DNA from: Pisolithus tinctorius
Taxonomy: Eukaryota > Basidiomycota > Agaricomycetes > Boletales > Pisolithaceae
NCBI GenBank assembly: GCA_024663395.1
Contig: JANFAH010000003.1
Location: 310,001-374,000 of the forward strand
Length of the DNA stretch: 64,000 bases
Direction: 5' to 3'
Within the stretch, counting starts at the first letter, position 1, and every line of letters starts with the position of its first letter. Under the pieces are notes generated by a model. It was not told where the DNA came from and ran no database searches. It saw nothing but the letters and a program-made list of their open reading frames with translations. The position numbers were made by a program, and so were the translations under genes. This document shows, piece after piece, positions 40,563 through 52,430 of this stretch.

Positions 40563-41707
40563 CGCTAGTAAGAGTAACCGTTTGTGCAGCGTACTTCGCT
40601 CTGCTGTTCTCTCTGTGACAGACAGGAAGAGGGATTAACGCTCAAATAACCATGAAACGAGCGCAACGGAGGAACCTCGCCTGTCTCGGTTTCAAACCTT
40701 TCCCAGGAGAATTGTTCAATAAAATGTAAATGCGGACAGAGATAGGGTAAACGACGAACGATGGATCGACATTAGGTGATGTTTTATAGACCAGCATATG
40801 ACAGCGAGATTTCTTATCACAGTTGATGCGATCGCGGGCCACCGCCGCATACGGCGAGGCGAGTCGGAGACATGGGGAAACATTCCCAAGCACTGCTGGT
40901 AATCAGCGATGTTGGTACGAGACTGCATAAGAGGGCTTTTGGTATTCTGGCTAGGAAGTAACCGACACAAATGAGTTGCCTACGTTCAAATTACGTAACT
41001 GCACTCTACATCCGACCACGTTCACAGTATGGCGAGTGAGAAGGTGTGCACAGTATTGTTGAAGCTGGCTGAGAGGGTGCCCCAAGTACAGTAGACTTTG
41101 TCATAATGCATACATGTTGCGCCAGCCTTTCTTAGATGCAAGATGAGATTCATGCGGCACTAAAAGTGTGACACAGTGTGACATGCGTGACCTCTACAGT
41201 CTACCTATGGCCTCCAATAACAGTCCAATGTAGTCTGCTTCGCATTCTGTATTTCCTCCCAGCGCATCTCACCATGGAACTTACGAACATGTCATATCAA
41301 GTCCAAAGAAGTGTTTGTGTGACTCCGACTGATGCAAGCTGCTTCAAATTTCTCGCACAACAGAATAATCTCTGCAGGTGACATCGAGGCTGCAGTGGGT
41401 TCATCAGGAAAATTATTTTGATATGTAGCATAGCCACTAAGGTACACTGTCACCCATAGGCTTCATTGTGCTAGGTTGTCTCAGGCACACACTCTGTTGC
41501 ACTATTGACATGTCAATTTAAGATGGGGAGTACAACACATCTGTCATATCAGGCAGTGGACTGTCATACAACCATCACAGACTCACCAGCATGACAGTAC
41601 AACATATAGCCCTCCAGAGCTACAGTAGTCTACATAGTCATTCCATATATTGAATCACACATTCATTGACTTGTGGGGTTGTGCAACATGATGGTAAAAA
41701 AAAAAAA
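40563..41707. other. No gene seen
   Basis: Short open frames only. The right half (41160-41700) is CpG-poor and leads to the end of the Plavaka relic, with a nine-base-plus A-run near 41697. It may contain the transposon's terminal repeat, which I could not identify. Confidence 0.35.
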
Positions 41708-44700
41708 CTACTCCAATGCAACGAACATATCTAAGTCGATGTAAGAATTCACATAAAATGCGGCAGCCCTGTCCAGCACATTGTCCACTGACCAGTCTGC
41801 ATTGATCTCCTTCCTGCATTGCGCTTGCAGGTGGCATGCATGTACAATATGGTCGGCACTGATGATCGCCACATTTGGGCGATGATGACGTGTTGAATGA
41901 GTGACAATGTACAGACCGGAGGCGGGATCATGGCAGTGGAGCGCTGTAAACCATTCAATGTAGACGAGGGGATGCAGATAGTTACCAAAGTAATCAGGAA
42001 GCTTGAATATGACCCAGACTTGAGCAACTTGCACACCTAGGGTTTCCAAGACCTCATCAGCAGAGGGATGCAAACTGGTGTGATATACATACTGTTTGGA
42101 ACGAGGGGCGTAGAGCATTGACACCCTTCCTCCAACACAAATGCGGTATCAAACCGAGCAGAGCAATCTGGCTTACGACCTCAACCAATGACCTTTGGCA
42201 TAGTGTGAATTTTTTGTGTACTCTCCTGATGGCCAGTGATGACACTTGGGCCAGTCTCGATGTACAGATTGTGGTAGATGTCGAACTGATCTGATTCAGT
42301 CAATTGTACAGCTTGGTGTTGACCAGAGTATGAGGAGAGCCATTGTTCGAGTGCGGGTGTGAATTCAGCAGCTTTGTATTTGGCCCGAATATGGTCAATG
42401 GAAAGTCGGCTGCAAGAAGGGAACTTTGTCACTCTGTAGCAGGTATTGGCTGGTAGTTCTGCAGTCTACATGAGTACATTGCAAGCATGAACATAAATCA
42501 ATTTACCTGCAACCCGCTGTAGGAAATGAGATTTAATGGGGAGAAGACTGGTAGTTGGATTGTCTGAGGGGAGTGAGTAGGCCAAAGGGGCTTCTATAGC
42601 CTAGGCAAGGATCCTGGTAGTCGTCTGAAGGCTTCTATGGCTGTCTGGGTGCAGGGAAACAACCTGCTTGAACTCATCTCTCGTCTGTGGTAGCTCGTCT
42701 ATTGTTTTAAAAAAAACTAACTACATCCAGTACTAGGTAGTGCTGACTAAGCGACCAAAAATGCGAAATTCTAAGTACCACTAGCAGAAAAAACTCCTAG
42801 AATCAAAACTAAATAAAATGAACAAAATAAAACAATTCCCCCAGTAGGGAAATTACATTCCCTACACCGCTGAGCAGATGTGCCAAATACACTGACCCCA
42901 GTTGGAGCACACACCCTTCCTTGATCCTCACCCCATTCAGAATCAGAGTCACTGCTGCCAAAACATCCATCTTCCAGTGAGTCTGTGGACGAGGACTTCC
43001 TGAACTGCCTCCAAGCGAGGTAGGTGGACTTGTAATGGATAGCTTCTTGCTGCTGAAGCCACAATGCCATCTGCTCCACATAGTCATGCTTGTTACTCGC
43101 CTGATAAGTGTCTTTAGCATAGTCTATGTGCAAACGTTCTGGGTACTCAGTATTGTAGCCATCTGCGCTGCCAAGCGCTTGTATAGAGGACATGTAGTGC
43201 AGAAGGGAATGGATCTTGGGGATGTTGAAATCCTCTTGCACTTCGAGTTCGACGAGAATGTGCTTGTGGTCATGGAACAAGTCAAGGCTGTCTTGCATAG
43301 CCTTTAGTGTCTTCTCTGTGTGCTGCTGTAACTGTGTGTAATAAAAGAAGTCCAGCAATGAGCGAGCGACAGCAAGGACACACTCGTCAACAGCACCAGA
43401 AAGTAGACCCACAAATACCCTCTGCATCTCTTTGTGCTCTTTGCCGGTCCACTGCGAGACTGTTGATATTCCTTTTGCAAAGTGATGAAGAGCAGGGTAT
43501 TGGGTGATGGTTTGGAAGCATGCATCAATCTCTTTCTCCCCAATAATTTTGATACACCACTGGAGTAGATGGTCATGGAAGACACCCTTGAGAAGTTGGT
43601 GGAGGATGTTGGGAGTGATGCGGGCAAAGATGTTGGTGAAGGGTAGGTCTTTCCAAAAAGGTTCGAACACAGCACGCAAACCTTTGTCATCAAACCTCCT
43701 AGACTGCCCATTCTTCCACTTTCGCTGCAATGTTTTCAGTGTGTCAGCCATGCTGCAGCATGCCCATTCCCCACAATCTCCTCGTTTATTTGATTGAACC
43801 AGACAGAGTGGACATCGACTCTCTTTGCTACAAGCTACCAAACATTGTTCAGGGAAGTCCACAACATAGGCAGCAAGTATCGGATGGACTTGATGCAGAC
43901 AACCATCAGTGCAGATCATGACCTCGCCATTATGACCGGTGTCACCTAGAGGTCGAAGGAGCAGTGACATGGCATGATGGAAGAGGTGATATCCTGCCAG
44001 TGATCAGGTCTTTTTCTCAAAGCACTCGAGTTTGGAGATGGGTAAGTAGCCTATCAATGTCATCGCATGTGCAGAAACTTGTCATCTGACATCCTTTGAT
44101 ATGTTTCCTATTGTCAGGTACATGGGCCATGCTTTCTTATCCCCACTGAACATCAACAGGGAGGTCTTGTCCAACAACAAGATGACAGGTGCGACCGTAG
44201 TGCTGGCAGGCAATTTTCCCTGTATGATGGAAGTCTTGTTAGGCTCACTTGGCCCAAGCTTCAGAGGTAAGCACTCGCCTGCACATCCCACCACCAATCA
44301 GCTGTCCACATTTCATCATAGATACGATTTGTGCCTTTGGAATCTGTGTATGCATGCTCAGGGCTGTATGCCATAGCATCCTGGAAGGCCAGGTTACTGA
44401 TGAGTTCCATAACACACTCAACTGGATCTCTACACCACAGCTCGACCTGTTCCCATCTCCAGCTTCTGTCTTCAGTCACAGCGTCTCCCACCACATCTAT
44501 CATTTCGCAAGTCCATGCCAGGCCAGTTTGAAGTGAGTCCACATATTTGAGGAAGGCACACATGCTGCTGAAACTGACTCCACTTTCACGAACCTGGTGT
44601 CAAGCAATGGTAATGTCATTATCTTCTAGAGCGGTGAGTGTGCTGATACATACAAGTGAGAGTTTTAAAAACTCATTGATCTTCATCTGACCCATGTTTT

Positions 44701-45223
44701 TCATCAGAAAGCAGGCCAGGTCCCACTCATTCTCGTTCTGAAAAGGAGCCCACTGATTATTGTTGTTTTTTTGTTCAGTTTTCTTCATTTCCTCGAACAC
44801 TGTTGCACATGAGCCCAAGATTCGAGTGGCAAATCCTGTGTACTGCTTGATGAAGCATCCATCACCGGCTGGTGAAGATCCATCCTCGATGTCTTCAACT
44901 GATGTGTGTCTAGGCAGAGGATTGAGACGTTCAGGTTCAGTGCAAGGCTGAAACTGCTGTACCAAGGATCCTTCCAGAAGATCAAGCCCATCATCACTAG
45001 GCTCGTAGTGCCAGTCAGATGCAAGGTTTGGCATGTACTCTAACTGACCATCATCAAGCTGATGGTCTTCATCAACAGATGCAGTGCTCGCAGTGTGCTC
45101 CAGGACTTGCTTCCATTGCTGTTGGCAGGCAGCCGACTGGGAAATGTGCTGCTTGATGCCCACAACAGTGGAAATGGTTTTCAAGCAGTAGTCACAGCGA
45201 TGGGTGGCCATGGTGAGGTACAC
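41708..45223 (-). pseudogene. Plavaka-type transposase (basidiomycete DNA transposon)
   Basis: The minus strand from ATG 45223 starts with a zinc-finger-like HRCDYCLKTISTVVGIKQHI and continues FQNENEWDLACFLMKNMGQ (about 44720). Next come VELWCRDPVECVMELISN and NRIYDEMWTADWWWD (44561-44290), TTVAPVILLLDKTSLLMFSG and AWPMYLTIGNISKDVR (44230-44090), HPILAAYVVDFPEQCLV and ITPNILHQLLKGVF (43880-43560), and FNIPKIHSLLHY (about 43215). The C-terminal part is FKLPDYFGNYLHPLVYIEWF and STRHHRPNVAIISADHIV (42010-41850). All are hallmark segments of Plavaka transposases. Frame changes and the solo LTR at 42518-42866 interrupt it; some breaks are probably introns. Confidence 0.85.
42518..42866 (-). repeat. 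Solo LTR D in the Plavaka transposase, target duplication CCGC
   Basis: This 349-bp unit starts TGTAGGAAATGAG at 42518 and ends CATTCCCTACA at 42866. CCGC lies on both sides (42514-42517 and 42867-42870). Removing it joins the coding sequence GTSAQR to VAG followed by a GTAAAT donor. On the minus strand it starts TGTAGGGAATGTAATTTCCC with the tip hairpin of this LTR group. The window's first 59 bases are a related LTR. Confidence 0.85.
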
Positions 45224-45420
45224 TATTTCATCTCGTCTGGCTGAGGTTACTTGCTAACAGTCTGACAGCTACTATAACTGTGACATGTCTCAATATCAAC
45301 GATCCATCAGACAAGCTGATCATTGGACAGTGAGTGCCAAGATGACACTGTTTGGCTGTTTTTTTTTTTTTTGATACAAATATCACCTGCAATTGTCCTA
45401 TCGTCCTTGTGCTGACACAC

Positions 45421-47231
45421 TGTGAGTCAAAGTGAGGTTCAGTGGTGGAAACCAACCAAAACCAACACAAAAGACAAAAAGAGTGAGTGGTGGTGTGCCT
45501 ATGCGGTACCTAGATGGTAGAACCTTCGATTTGGGAGGGTTTTTGCGAACTACAACACTCAAAGACAAGTGCTGAGGGTTGGGGGTGCTCCTGATGAAGA
45601 GGGAGCAAGAATGCAATAGATTGTGATAGGGTAGACTGCTGTCAGCCTACAGAAGGATGGATGGCGACTTAATTCAATGTCCTGAGCTGCACTGAGCTCA
45701 GGGAGGACTTGGAGTGAAGTAGATTGATGATAGATGAGGATAGGCGAAGTAGATGATAGTTAGACCCTTAATAAAGTCTCAACTATCGAAGCTGCTGAAT
45801 GAATTACTGAGAGACAATAAATTGCGAGCAAGAGGGGCTCTCTGATGTCTTCTTCTTTAGCTATCTAAGTACAGTGATTATATACAGTACAGGGGCATTG
45901 CCTATGGAAAACAAGGTGCAAACACTTGGTAAGTGATTGGTAACTGATGAGTAAGGAATGTAAGTGGTGGGTAATTGTCTTAGAAAGCATTGGTGAGCAT
46001 TGGTAAGGATAAGTAAGCCAAAAAGCGAAGAATCAGTAAGCAAGGCCAAAAGACTGGTAAGTATTGGCAATATGTGAGTCAAAGACAGTCAGGATGTCAA
46101 AGTATGAGTCAAGTAAAGTCAGGAACTGGGAAAGCGCACTGGAATCGCATTAGGGGGAGGCTGTGCATGTCACATCTTGAAGAGATCTCCTTTAGGCCAA
46201 AGTGGGATGACAGAGAGGCAGCGCTGATCTGATGCTGATACAGTACATCCAAAAGCAGACAGGGTGAGTCAGATGTCAACAGGGGTCAAGCTTTGGGGGT
46301 CTGTGGGGTGACAGGAGCATAGGGGATCGCAACTTCCCCCCCCAAACCATCCTCTCAGTGAAGCAAATAAAAACTTCATGAATGAGGCTCTGATGGAAGA
46401 GAGGATGAAGGGGGAGCATCTTCTGCTGTATCTTGCAATAAGGAGGCAAGATGTGCATCATACTCGTCATGGATGTGATCAGGGAGAGTAGAGAACAGTA
46501 GATTATACTGTAGCTGTCGCAATTTTGGAAGAATGATGGATGAGACTGGTATGAAGACGTTGCAGGGAGCAGGGAGGAAGGATCCATATGCTTCTTGGAC
46601 TGGAGAGACTGAAACAACCACATAAGACCTTTCCAAGCGAATGACAGACCTGAGGTGGCCAGAGAATGTCCTCCTAGAGGTCATACTGACAAAAAGAACA
46701 TGCTGTCCAAGCTGGATGGGCTGAGAGGGGGCAGATGAGGATGGGATGTACCAGGACACTTCAGGATGGAAGCTGGTAGGAACTCCTGGTAGATATACAT
46801 AGCCATGGTCCCTAGCAAAGGGGACAAGCGAAATGATTGATGTGGAGGCAGCCATATCAGAAGAATTAGCAAAATGAGCATCTTTTGGAGGGAGTGCTGT
46901 AGAAATGTGTGGAGTGTGCAAATCCTTTCCAATTTTGGAAGGTAGGATCGCGTGGCTGAGCACTACAAGCGAGTGTGGGAATGGTTTCGGTATCTGCAGA
47001 ACTGGTGGAGATATGTCAAAAACCGGAATGCCATACATGGGCGCTTAAGAATTTTGACCAGCACTTAACTTGCTCCCTTCTTTTTCTTTGGCATTGGTGA
47101 CTCGTTCTTGTGCAAGGGATGACTGCCAACATTTCTGGCTGTCCTTCTTCACATGAGAGCTATGGTCTTCATCTCCATTCATCTGCTGCATCCATGTCCA
47201 CCTCACCAAACACCTTTGGTGTGTGACAATG
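45421..47231 (-). repeat. 1.84-kb dispersed repeat F, copy 2
   Basis: Collinear with 519-2362. It lies directly upstream of the Plavaka transposase start (minus strand), but the copy in Harbinger 1 shows that it is an independent unit. Both edges contain CAAAG.TGT / ACACCTTTG, possibly a short inverted repeat. The only sizeable frame is the 220-codon one at 46376-47038. Confidence 0.7.
46376..47038 (-). CDS. Protein encoded by repeat F, unknown function
   Basis: Open frame of 220 codons starting MYGIPVFDISPP. Features: HAILPSKIGKDLHTPHIS, a VPFARDHGYVYLPGVPTSFH segment, LERSYVVVSVSPVQEAYGSF, and LPDHIHDEYDAHLASLLQDT followed by a Ser/Pro tail. No signal peptide or membrane helix is evident. 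I do not recognise a family. The diverged copy at 1478-2138 keeps most of these segments in frame, so there was selection on the protein. More coding exons may lie upstream (47045-47230), where a Lys/Glu-rich segment (KKDSQKCWQSSLAQERVTNA) is partly shared with copy 1. Confidence 0.5.
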   Translation of the reverse strand: MYGIPVFDISPPVLQIPKPFPHSLVVLSHAILPSKIGKDLHTPHISTALPPKDAHFANSSDMAASTSIISLVPFARDHGYVYLPGVPTSFHPEVSWYIPSSSAPSQPIQLGQHVLFVSMTSRRTFSGHLRSVIRLERSYVVVSVSPVQEAYGSFLPAPCNVFIPVSSIILPKLRQLQYNLLFSTLPDHIHDEYDAHLASLLQDTAEDAPPSSSLPSEPHS

Positions 47232-47362
47232 CTCGCGTTTTCTTCGTTGATCCCACCAAACAAGACCATACCCACATGCTGGATATAAGGAGTGAGTACA
47301 GAACCAGTAGTACCCGCATAATTGTTGTTCACGCTCTCGAGTTTCAGCTACTTGCACACACA

Positions 47363-49270
47363 ATGCAACCCTCTGCCAAAAGCCGGCATGTGCATGACAA
47401 AGAGAACCATGACGGTAAGTTATCTTAATTTTTAAATCAGTGAGGTTGGTGCTAATCACACAGGATAGAACCCTCTTGTGGGCGGATCCACCAGGCATCG
47501 GAAAAACAGCAGCAGCTGGTCAATGAGCAGCATGCAGCTGCTCAGCGGCAGGACACCAAAGCCTGAAAGGAGCACACGTGCGAGCGCCTCCATCAATTGG
47601 CCAACATTGGAAGTGAGAATGAAGATGAAGGGGATGCAGATAATGATGAGGAGGGCATGTTTGATGCCAACAAAGATGATGACAATGCCAGTGACACTCA
47701 GGCACAACAGTATATTCTAGTTGTGTTTGTGCCTGTCTGACTTACTGTGTTTTAGTTTGCCAGCTGCATTGTGGCTACTAAACTTAGTGGTGCAAGCAAG
47801 CAACCACTGACGTTTCGTAACAACAAAGTACCAAGGACCCCATGTATATCAGCTACAGCCATAGAGGCTCTTGAAGTAAGTCCAACTCTGTCACTTTTGC
47901 ATCATGTCCCCTAACCCCTGCCACAGGCCCTGATGGCTTCGGATGGCGACACAGATGATGAACACCACACCATCACTTCCATCGCATCGTCTGAAGTGGA
48001 GACTGTGAAGCAGAAGAAGGCGAGGGATAAGCACAGTGCAGAGACTGTTACATGTGAGCCCGAGACCGTGAAGAACGCTATTGAACAGTAAGTCTATTGT
48101 CTACTGCATTGTATCATGCTTATGTATGTTGGCCATTGGAGTGTGGGGCCGAAGAGGCAACATGAGATAGGTGTTGAAGATGTCGACCCGACAACTGTGA
48201 AAGCCCAAAAGCTCACTGATCACGAAGGTTGCCCCCATGCCAAGGACTATGATGATGTGACCCAAGAATTCATGACCACAGCAATTGGAGACTATCACAC
48301 ACACCTATGTGCCCAATCCCCTATGCCTGACCATGGCCAAGAGACTGCACTGTTGGCAGCCTCTTGGATGAGAGCCTGTCAAGTGACTGGGGTGAAACTT
48401 GCTCAGACCCCCAACTTATCTAAACTCGTAAGTGGCCTCCTATGACTGGACAAGTGGGATAGTCACTGGTCACCCGTTGATATACTATAGATCACCAGCC
48501 GTGGTTTGCAAGTCTGTGGTGAGCTCAAGACGAAGCTTTGCCCACTGGTTGAGGCTATGTTTGGCTTCCACAGTAGCCAAAGCAAGTCGGTGATCCAGAA
48601 GAATTGGGCTTTAGCAGAGTCGCTCAAAGAAGGTACAAATTTTGCATTCAAGGCAAGTAGTTTTTTATACATTGTCAAGACAATTGTTGTGATGTGTGGC
48701 TGCATACTGTTTAGTACATGTCACCAACAGAAGAGAATCAACATGGGTTTCTGAAAGTGCCACTAATTCAAAAAATCATCAACATGATGTGGTTCGCAAA
48801 CAAACACGACAAGGGTGTCAAGTTCCCTGAACATTTCAAGCCATTCCCATACCCAGTGCTGGTGCTTATCCTCATGGCAGTATGTCACCCCTTGTGACAT
48901 GTTGTATTAAGACTGACCGGGCAGATTGAGTGCTGTATTGACGAGTGGGCAACAGGGCAATGGGGGGATATATCCTTCACCATGCAAGAATATCGTTCCG
49001 TCTTCGAGTCGTACCTGAAGTGCCTTCAAGATTTCAATGATGCCACTAAGGAGGTTGGCATCTTACCAGCCATATGTTCTAAGATATATGCCATTGGCCA
49101 GTGTGTGCTTCCATACATTAAGGTGCATCATAACTAATTCTATGAGTAGTGTTCACTCAGGTGCCAGCATGCTCACAACGGAGTCCCAGTGCAAGGTTTC
49201 AGCGCGCATCATTGTGGCTGCAATCAAGGAACATGAGGATGGGTCAACAACAGAGGATGAGTCAGATTGA
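47363..49270 (+). CDS. DUF6532-type basidiomycete protein, multi-exon
   Basis: ATG 47363 begins a short first exon followed by a GTAAGT intron. Next comes an acidic helical region (CERLHQLANIGSENEDEGDADNDEE in part, near 47580-47690), then ITSRGLQVCGELKTKLCPLV and EAMFGFHSSQSKSVIQKNW (48490-48600). ALAESLKEGTNFAFK is followed by NMMWFANKHDKGVKFPEHF and VLILMA. After an intron come ECCIDEWATGQWGDISFT and LPAICSKIYAIGQCVLPYI (48930-49115), and after a 40-bp intron (49122-49161) a last exon ends ATTEDESD-like at 49270. These are diagnostic segments of the DUF6532 family, widespread and function-unknown in Agaricomycetes. Internal exon borders are approximate; I see one possible stop near 47560, which may be intronic. 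Confidence 0.78.
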
Positions 49271-49594
49271 GGTTAAACCATAGCTACCACTTGCCTACTA
49301 CTGTACATGTGTCGTCTTCGAAATATACTTCAAAATATACTGCCTTTTGGTGCAATTGGGGTGTGGAGTGATGTATATGCTATGTTACCTGGGGTTCAGT
49401 ATAGCAAAGTGATAGATGGTATGTTCTACTAGATAGCCTTGCAAGCACACATAGCATGATGTTACACAGTAACACCCTTGTACCATTCAAGCTATGGTAT
49501 GCTATGTAACATTGTATAATGACTATATTGACTACATAATGGGGACTTGTCAATACAGCTATTCATGCAACATAACCTATATAGCACTACATTG
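49271..49594. other. No gene seen between DUF6532 gene and pogo transposase
   Basis: A/T-rich sequence with repeated TATGCTATGTTAC/TATGCTATGTAAC words near 49378 and 49499, possibly subterminal repeats of the neighbouring transposon. No terminal inverted repeat was established. Confidence 0.35.
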
Positions 49595-51531
49595 TCAAGT
49601 GAATTTTTCCTGGTGTTGGATGTCTTCTTCGTCATCTGAATCAACTTCAATAATTTCACCACATTCAATGGCCATCTGGTACCGGACTGCTGTAGCAATG
49701 GCCGCATCATTTTCAAATTGGTACATGGGCTTGCCAATTTCATTTTCTTCCCACAGTGTAAGAATCTTGTCGATGGTCAGTGGTATGCCAAAAATGTGCT
49801 TGCACTCTTGTAATGTTTTCATGGAGTCCTTCAGTTCTTCCTCAGCAGCTGTAAGTTGCAGTGATTGATGAGATGCTGGAATTTTGATTGTAAGTCCAGT
49901 TCAGTGAGTTGCAGCTGTTGCAAGCTTGTTGACCACTGCCATTGCCTGCACTGCATCACCTTCTGCATTCATGACAGCCATGAGCACAGTCTGCCAGTGC
50001 TCATCAACATATGATCTGCCAAGGAGTTGTTGGAGTTGAGTTTCAGCGATTGGAAGAGATATGCTGTTGTTGGCAGCAAAATCTCGAAGGATTCCCCAGG
50101 CACAGGGATTGGCATGAGTTGGGTGTGATGACAGTGCCTTGGCTGCTTGGATTTTGGTGTGTTCCCAACAATGCTGGATAGTTTGGGGTTTGACTGCATC
50201 CCAAGCCTCTTTTGCCATAAGCATAGCTTCACAAAGATTAATTTTGTAGATCTCACGTTGGCCTGCTTTGTCCAAGTCTATTGCATGTCTGCAAAAGGCT
50301 TGATGGTATAATGCTTTGAAGCACCAGATAATGCCAGCATCAAGTGGCTGGACAAACGATGTCATCTTTGGCTCAAAGAATTCAAGCTGAATGTGATGTG
50401 GATTGTAGGAAATTAAGTGACCAGGAAAATTGTCAACGAGAAGACAGATGAAGTGCCTCTGAGCACTGATCTTCAGATCAAGTATTTTGACCCATCTGAA
50501 TGCCATGACTTAGTTTAAAATTACTTAGTAAAATTATTAGTGCTCACTCTTCAAACAGTTCCACTGTCATCCATGCTTTCTTGTTGTTATGGTAATAATA
50601 GCCAAATGACTGCAGTGACTTGTTATTGAAACACTTTGGTTTCTTCGACCAGCCAATGTAAAAGAGTGGTAACTTCTTGCTCCCATCTGCATTCACAGCC
50701 AGTCCAAGTGTGATTTGGAATTTCTCTTTCTTCTTGCCACTCATTTGTCTCGTTGCGAGTCCTCGATCTGGTGGGGCACTGCCACCACATCATGTCAGCA
50801 TAGACTAATATAGTGAACGGTGTTACTCACAATGCGAAGAGGCTTGTTTCGTCGAAGTTGAATCGGTCCTTTGGTGGAAATGTTGACAGGATCTTCTGTA
50901 GTCATGTACGTTCTGTGGCAACAGCCTCAATGTCCACTGATGCTGCCTTGCCATGCCTCCAATACTCCTTGATATGGTAGGCTTTGCAAAATGGGGAAAT
51001 CCATCCATCACCAGTAAGTCTCCTCTCTTCTGGAATGTTAAACTCATCCTCAAATCTCTTTCTCTTCTCCCGTAGCATTGGTCCATTGATGGTCTCCCCT
51101 TTTTCTTCCATAGACCTGACCCACATGATTAGTGCCTTCTCAACTTCGGGGCTGGTAACAACTCGAGGACATTTTCCAGAAAGTGCATTTGGGTGTGACT
51201 GGGCACACTTCTCTAATTCTGGTCGTTCCTTCAATTTCCATGACAGTGTTGACTGTGTGAATTCCAGTGCACCTGTTTGCAGTGTCTTAAAGTGCTCAAC
51301 AGCACGATCTTGGGACACATTTGGATGAGAGTCAATAAATTCAAAAATTGTAAGCCAGTCATGTAATGTGAGATTTGTGTGCTGTTTGGATTTGATAGGT
51401 TTTGCTGAAGTGGCAGCATTCTGTCGAATGGTACTGTCTGAGCCTGCTTGTTGCTGCTTCTGGTTGTATGGTGCAGGTTTGGGCCATGGTTTGTGAGTCA
51501 GTAGCTCAGCAGGCATGATGCTGCAGGACAA
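49595..51531 (-). CDS. pogo/Tigger-type transposase
   Basis: The minus strand from ATG 51531. N-terminal HTH region: LTLHDWLTIFEFIDSHPNVS and a CENP-B/Tc5-like half, MLREKRKRFEDEFNIPEERR, LTGDGWISPFCKAYHI (to about 50905). The DDE_1 domain follows: RFNFDETSLF (first Asp, near 50845), KFQITLGLAVNADGSKKLPL and KAWMTVELF (50744-50545), FICLLVDNFPGH (second Asp, near 50440), and SFVQPLDAGIIWCFKALYH (third Asp, near 50330). The C-terminal region (EIIEVDSDDEEDI) ends near 49595. Coding sections are linked by short introns or frame changes near 50870, 50760 and 50530. The catalytic triad is intact. No terminal repeats were identified with confidence. Confidence 0.83.
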
Positions 51532-51890
51532 ATCAGTTCAAGGATGATTTCCATTCTTATATTTAACTGGAAAATTTTACAGACAGGGACAGTATTTAGT
51601 GCATCCACATTGACAGGAACATTGTATCACATCTCCATTTTTCGGCTGCCAGTTTAGTGGCTCAGCCCCATTCAGTAGACTTCCCCTCTGCAAACAGAGC
51701 ATCTCATACTGCATAATATCAATCCAGATCCCATGCATTAGTATTTATGCAAAAATGTGACATTACCCCTGCATTCCACAGTGGAATCACCCAAAAGGTC
51801 ATGCAAAATGAGATTTATGCATCAGTAGCAAATGCATTATGAGAAAGTCTACTGTACCACTCTACATCACTGATGCTGTATCTCTTTCAG
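51532..51890. other. Non-coding stretch with weak inverted repeats
   Basis: A/T-rich. CAGTAGACTT at 51673 and its complement ending at 51854 (AAGTCTACTG) form a 182-bp inverted-repeat pair, and TGCATTA/TTATGCAT words recur inside. It could be the right end of the pogo element or a small non-autonomous element; no flanking TA duplication is clear. Confidence 0.3.
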
Positions 51891-51904
51891 TCGTCACATG
51901 TTTG

Positions 51905-52430
51905 CTTTTCCGCAGTCGGCCACCACGACGAGCCCGAGCCATCTCTGCCAGCAAGGAGAGAGTTCTCATTCTCGGCGCCACCAGTGGTGTCGGACGTGTC
52001 ATTGCTCAGCACTACGCTCTTTTGAGGTGCATATGTCTGTGTGGTGGGTCGCCGAGAGGACAAGCTCAACGAGGTTGTGCAGGAGTGCGTCGAGCTTCCT
52101 GCTCGGAATGGGTTGGAGGGTAGAGGGCCAAGTGTGAATGCTGATATCTCTAATGTCAACGAAATGGTCCGAGTGCGCGAAAAAAATGGTGTGTTCGACT
52201 CAAGTGGCGTTTCCAGCATGGACGCCCTCATTGTCGCTGCTGGAGTTTCCACTCTGCAGCCTCCCATGGGATATCGTAGGATCTCAGACAAATCCGGAGG
52301 GCATTCAGCATGTGGCCAATGCTGCTCAAACCGCCGTCAGTCACTTTCAAGTCAGCCAGCACTCGTATACAAGCAATTAGCAGAGAAAAATAGGTATATA
52401 TTTCTCGTTATTACACCATTGCACAGGTTC
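51905..52430 (+). pseudogene. Short-chain dehydrogenase/reductase fragment
   Basis: RVLILGATSGVGRVIAQHYA (near 51962) is the Rossmann TGxxxGxG motif. After a one-frame jump near 52025 it continues CVVGRREDKLNEVVQE and VNADISNVNEMV, then SSMDALIVAAGVSTLQPPMG, the NNAG-equivalent strand. Another frame change leads to NPEGIQHVANAAQTAVS near 52300. The catalytic Ser/Tyr/Lys region is missing and no end of the gene is found. It resembles membrane-associated fungal SDRs of unknown substrate. A host gene remnant. Confidence 0.75.

Noticed and set aside
51673..51854. Possible 182-bp MITE with CAGTAGACTT inverted ends
   Set aside because: Only about 10 bases of perfect inverted repeat and no TA or other target duplication; it may just be chance or a transposon end.
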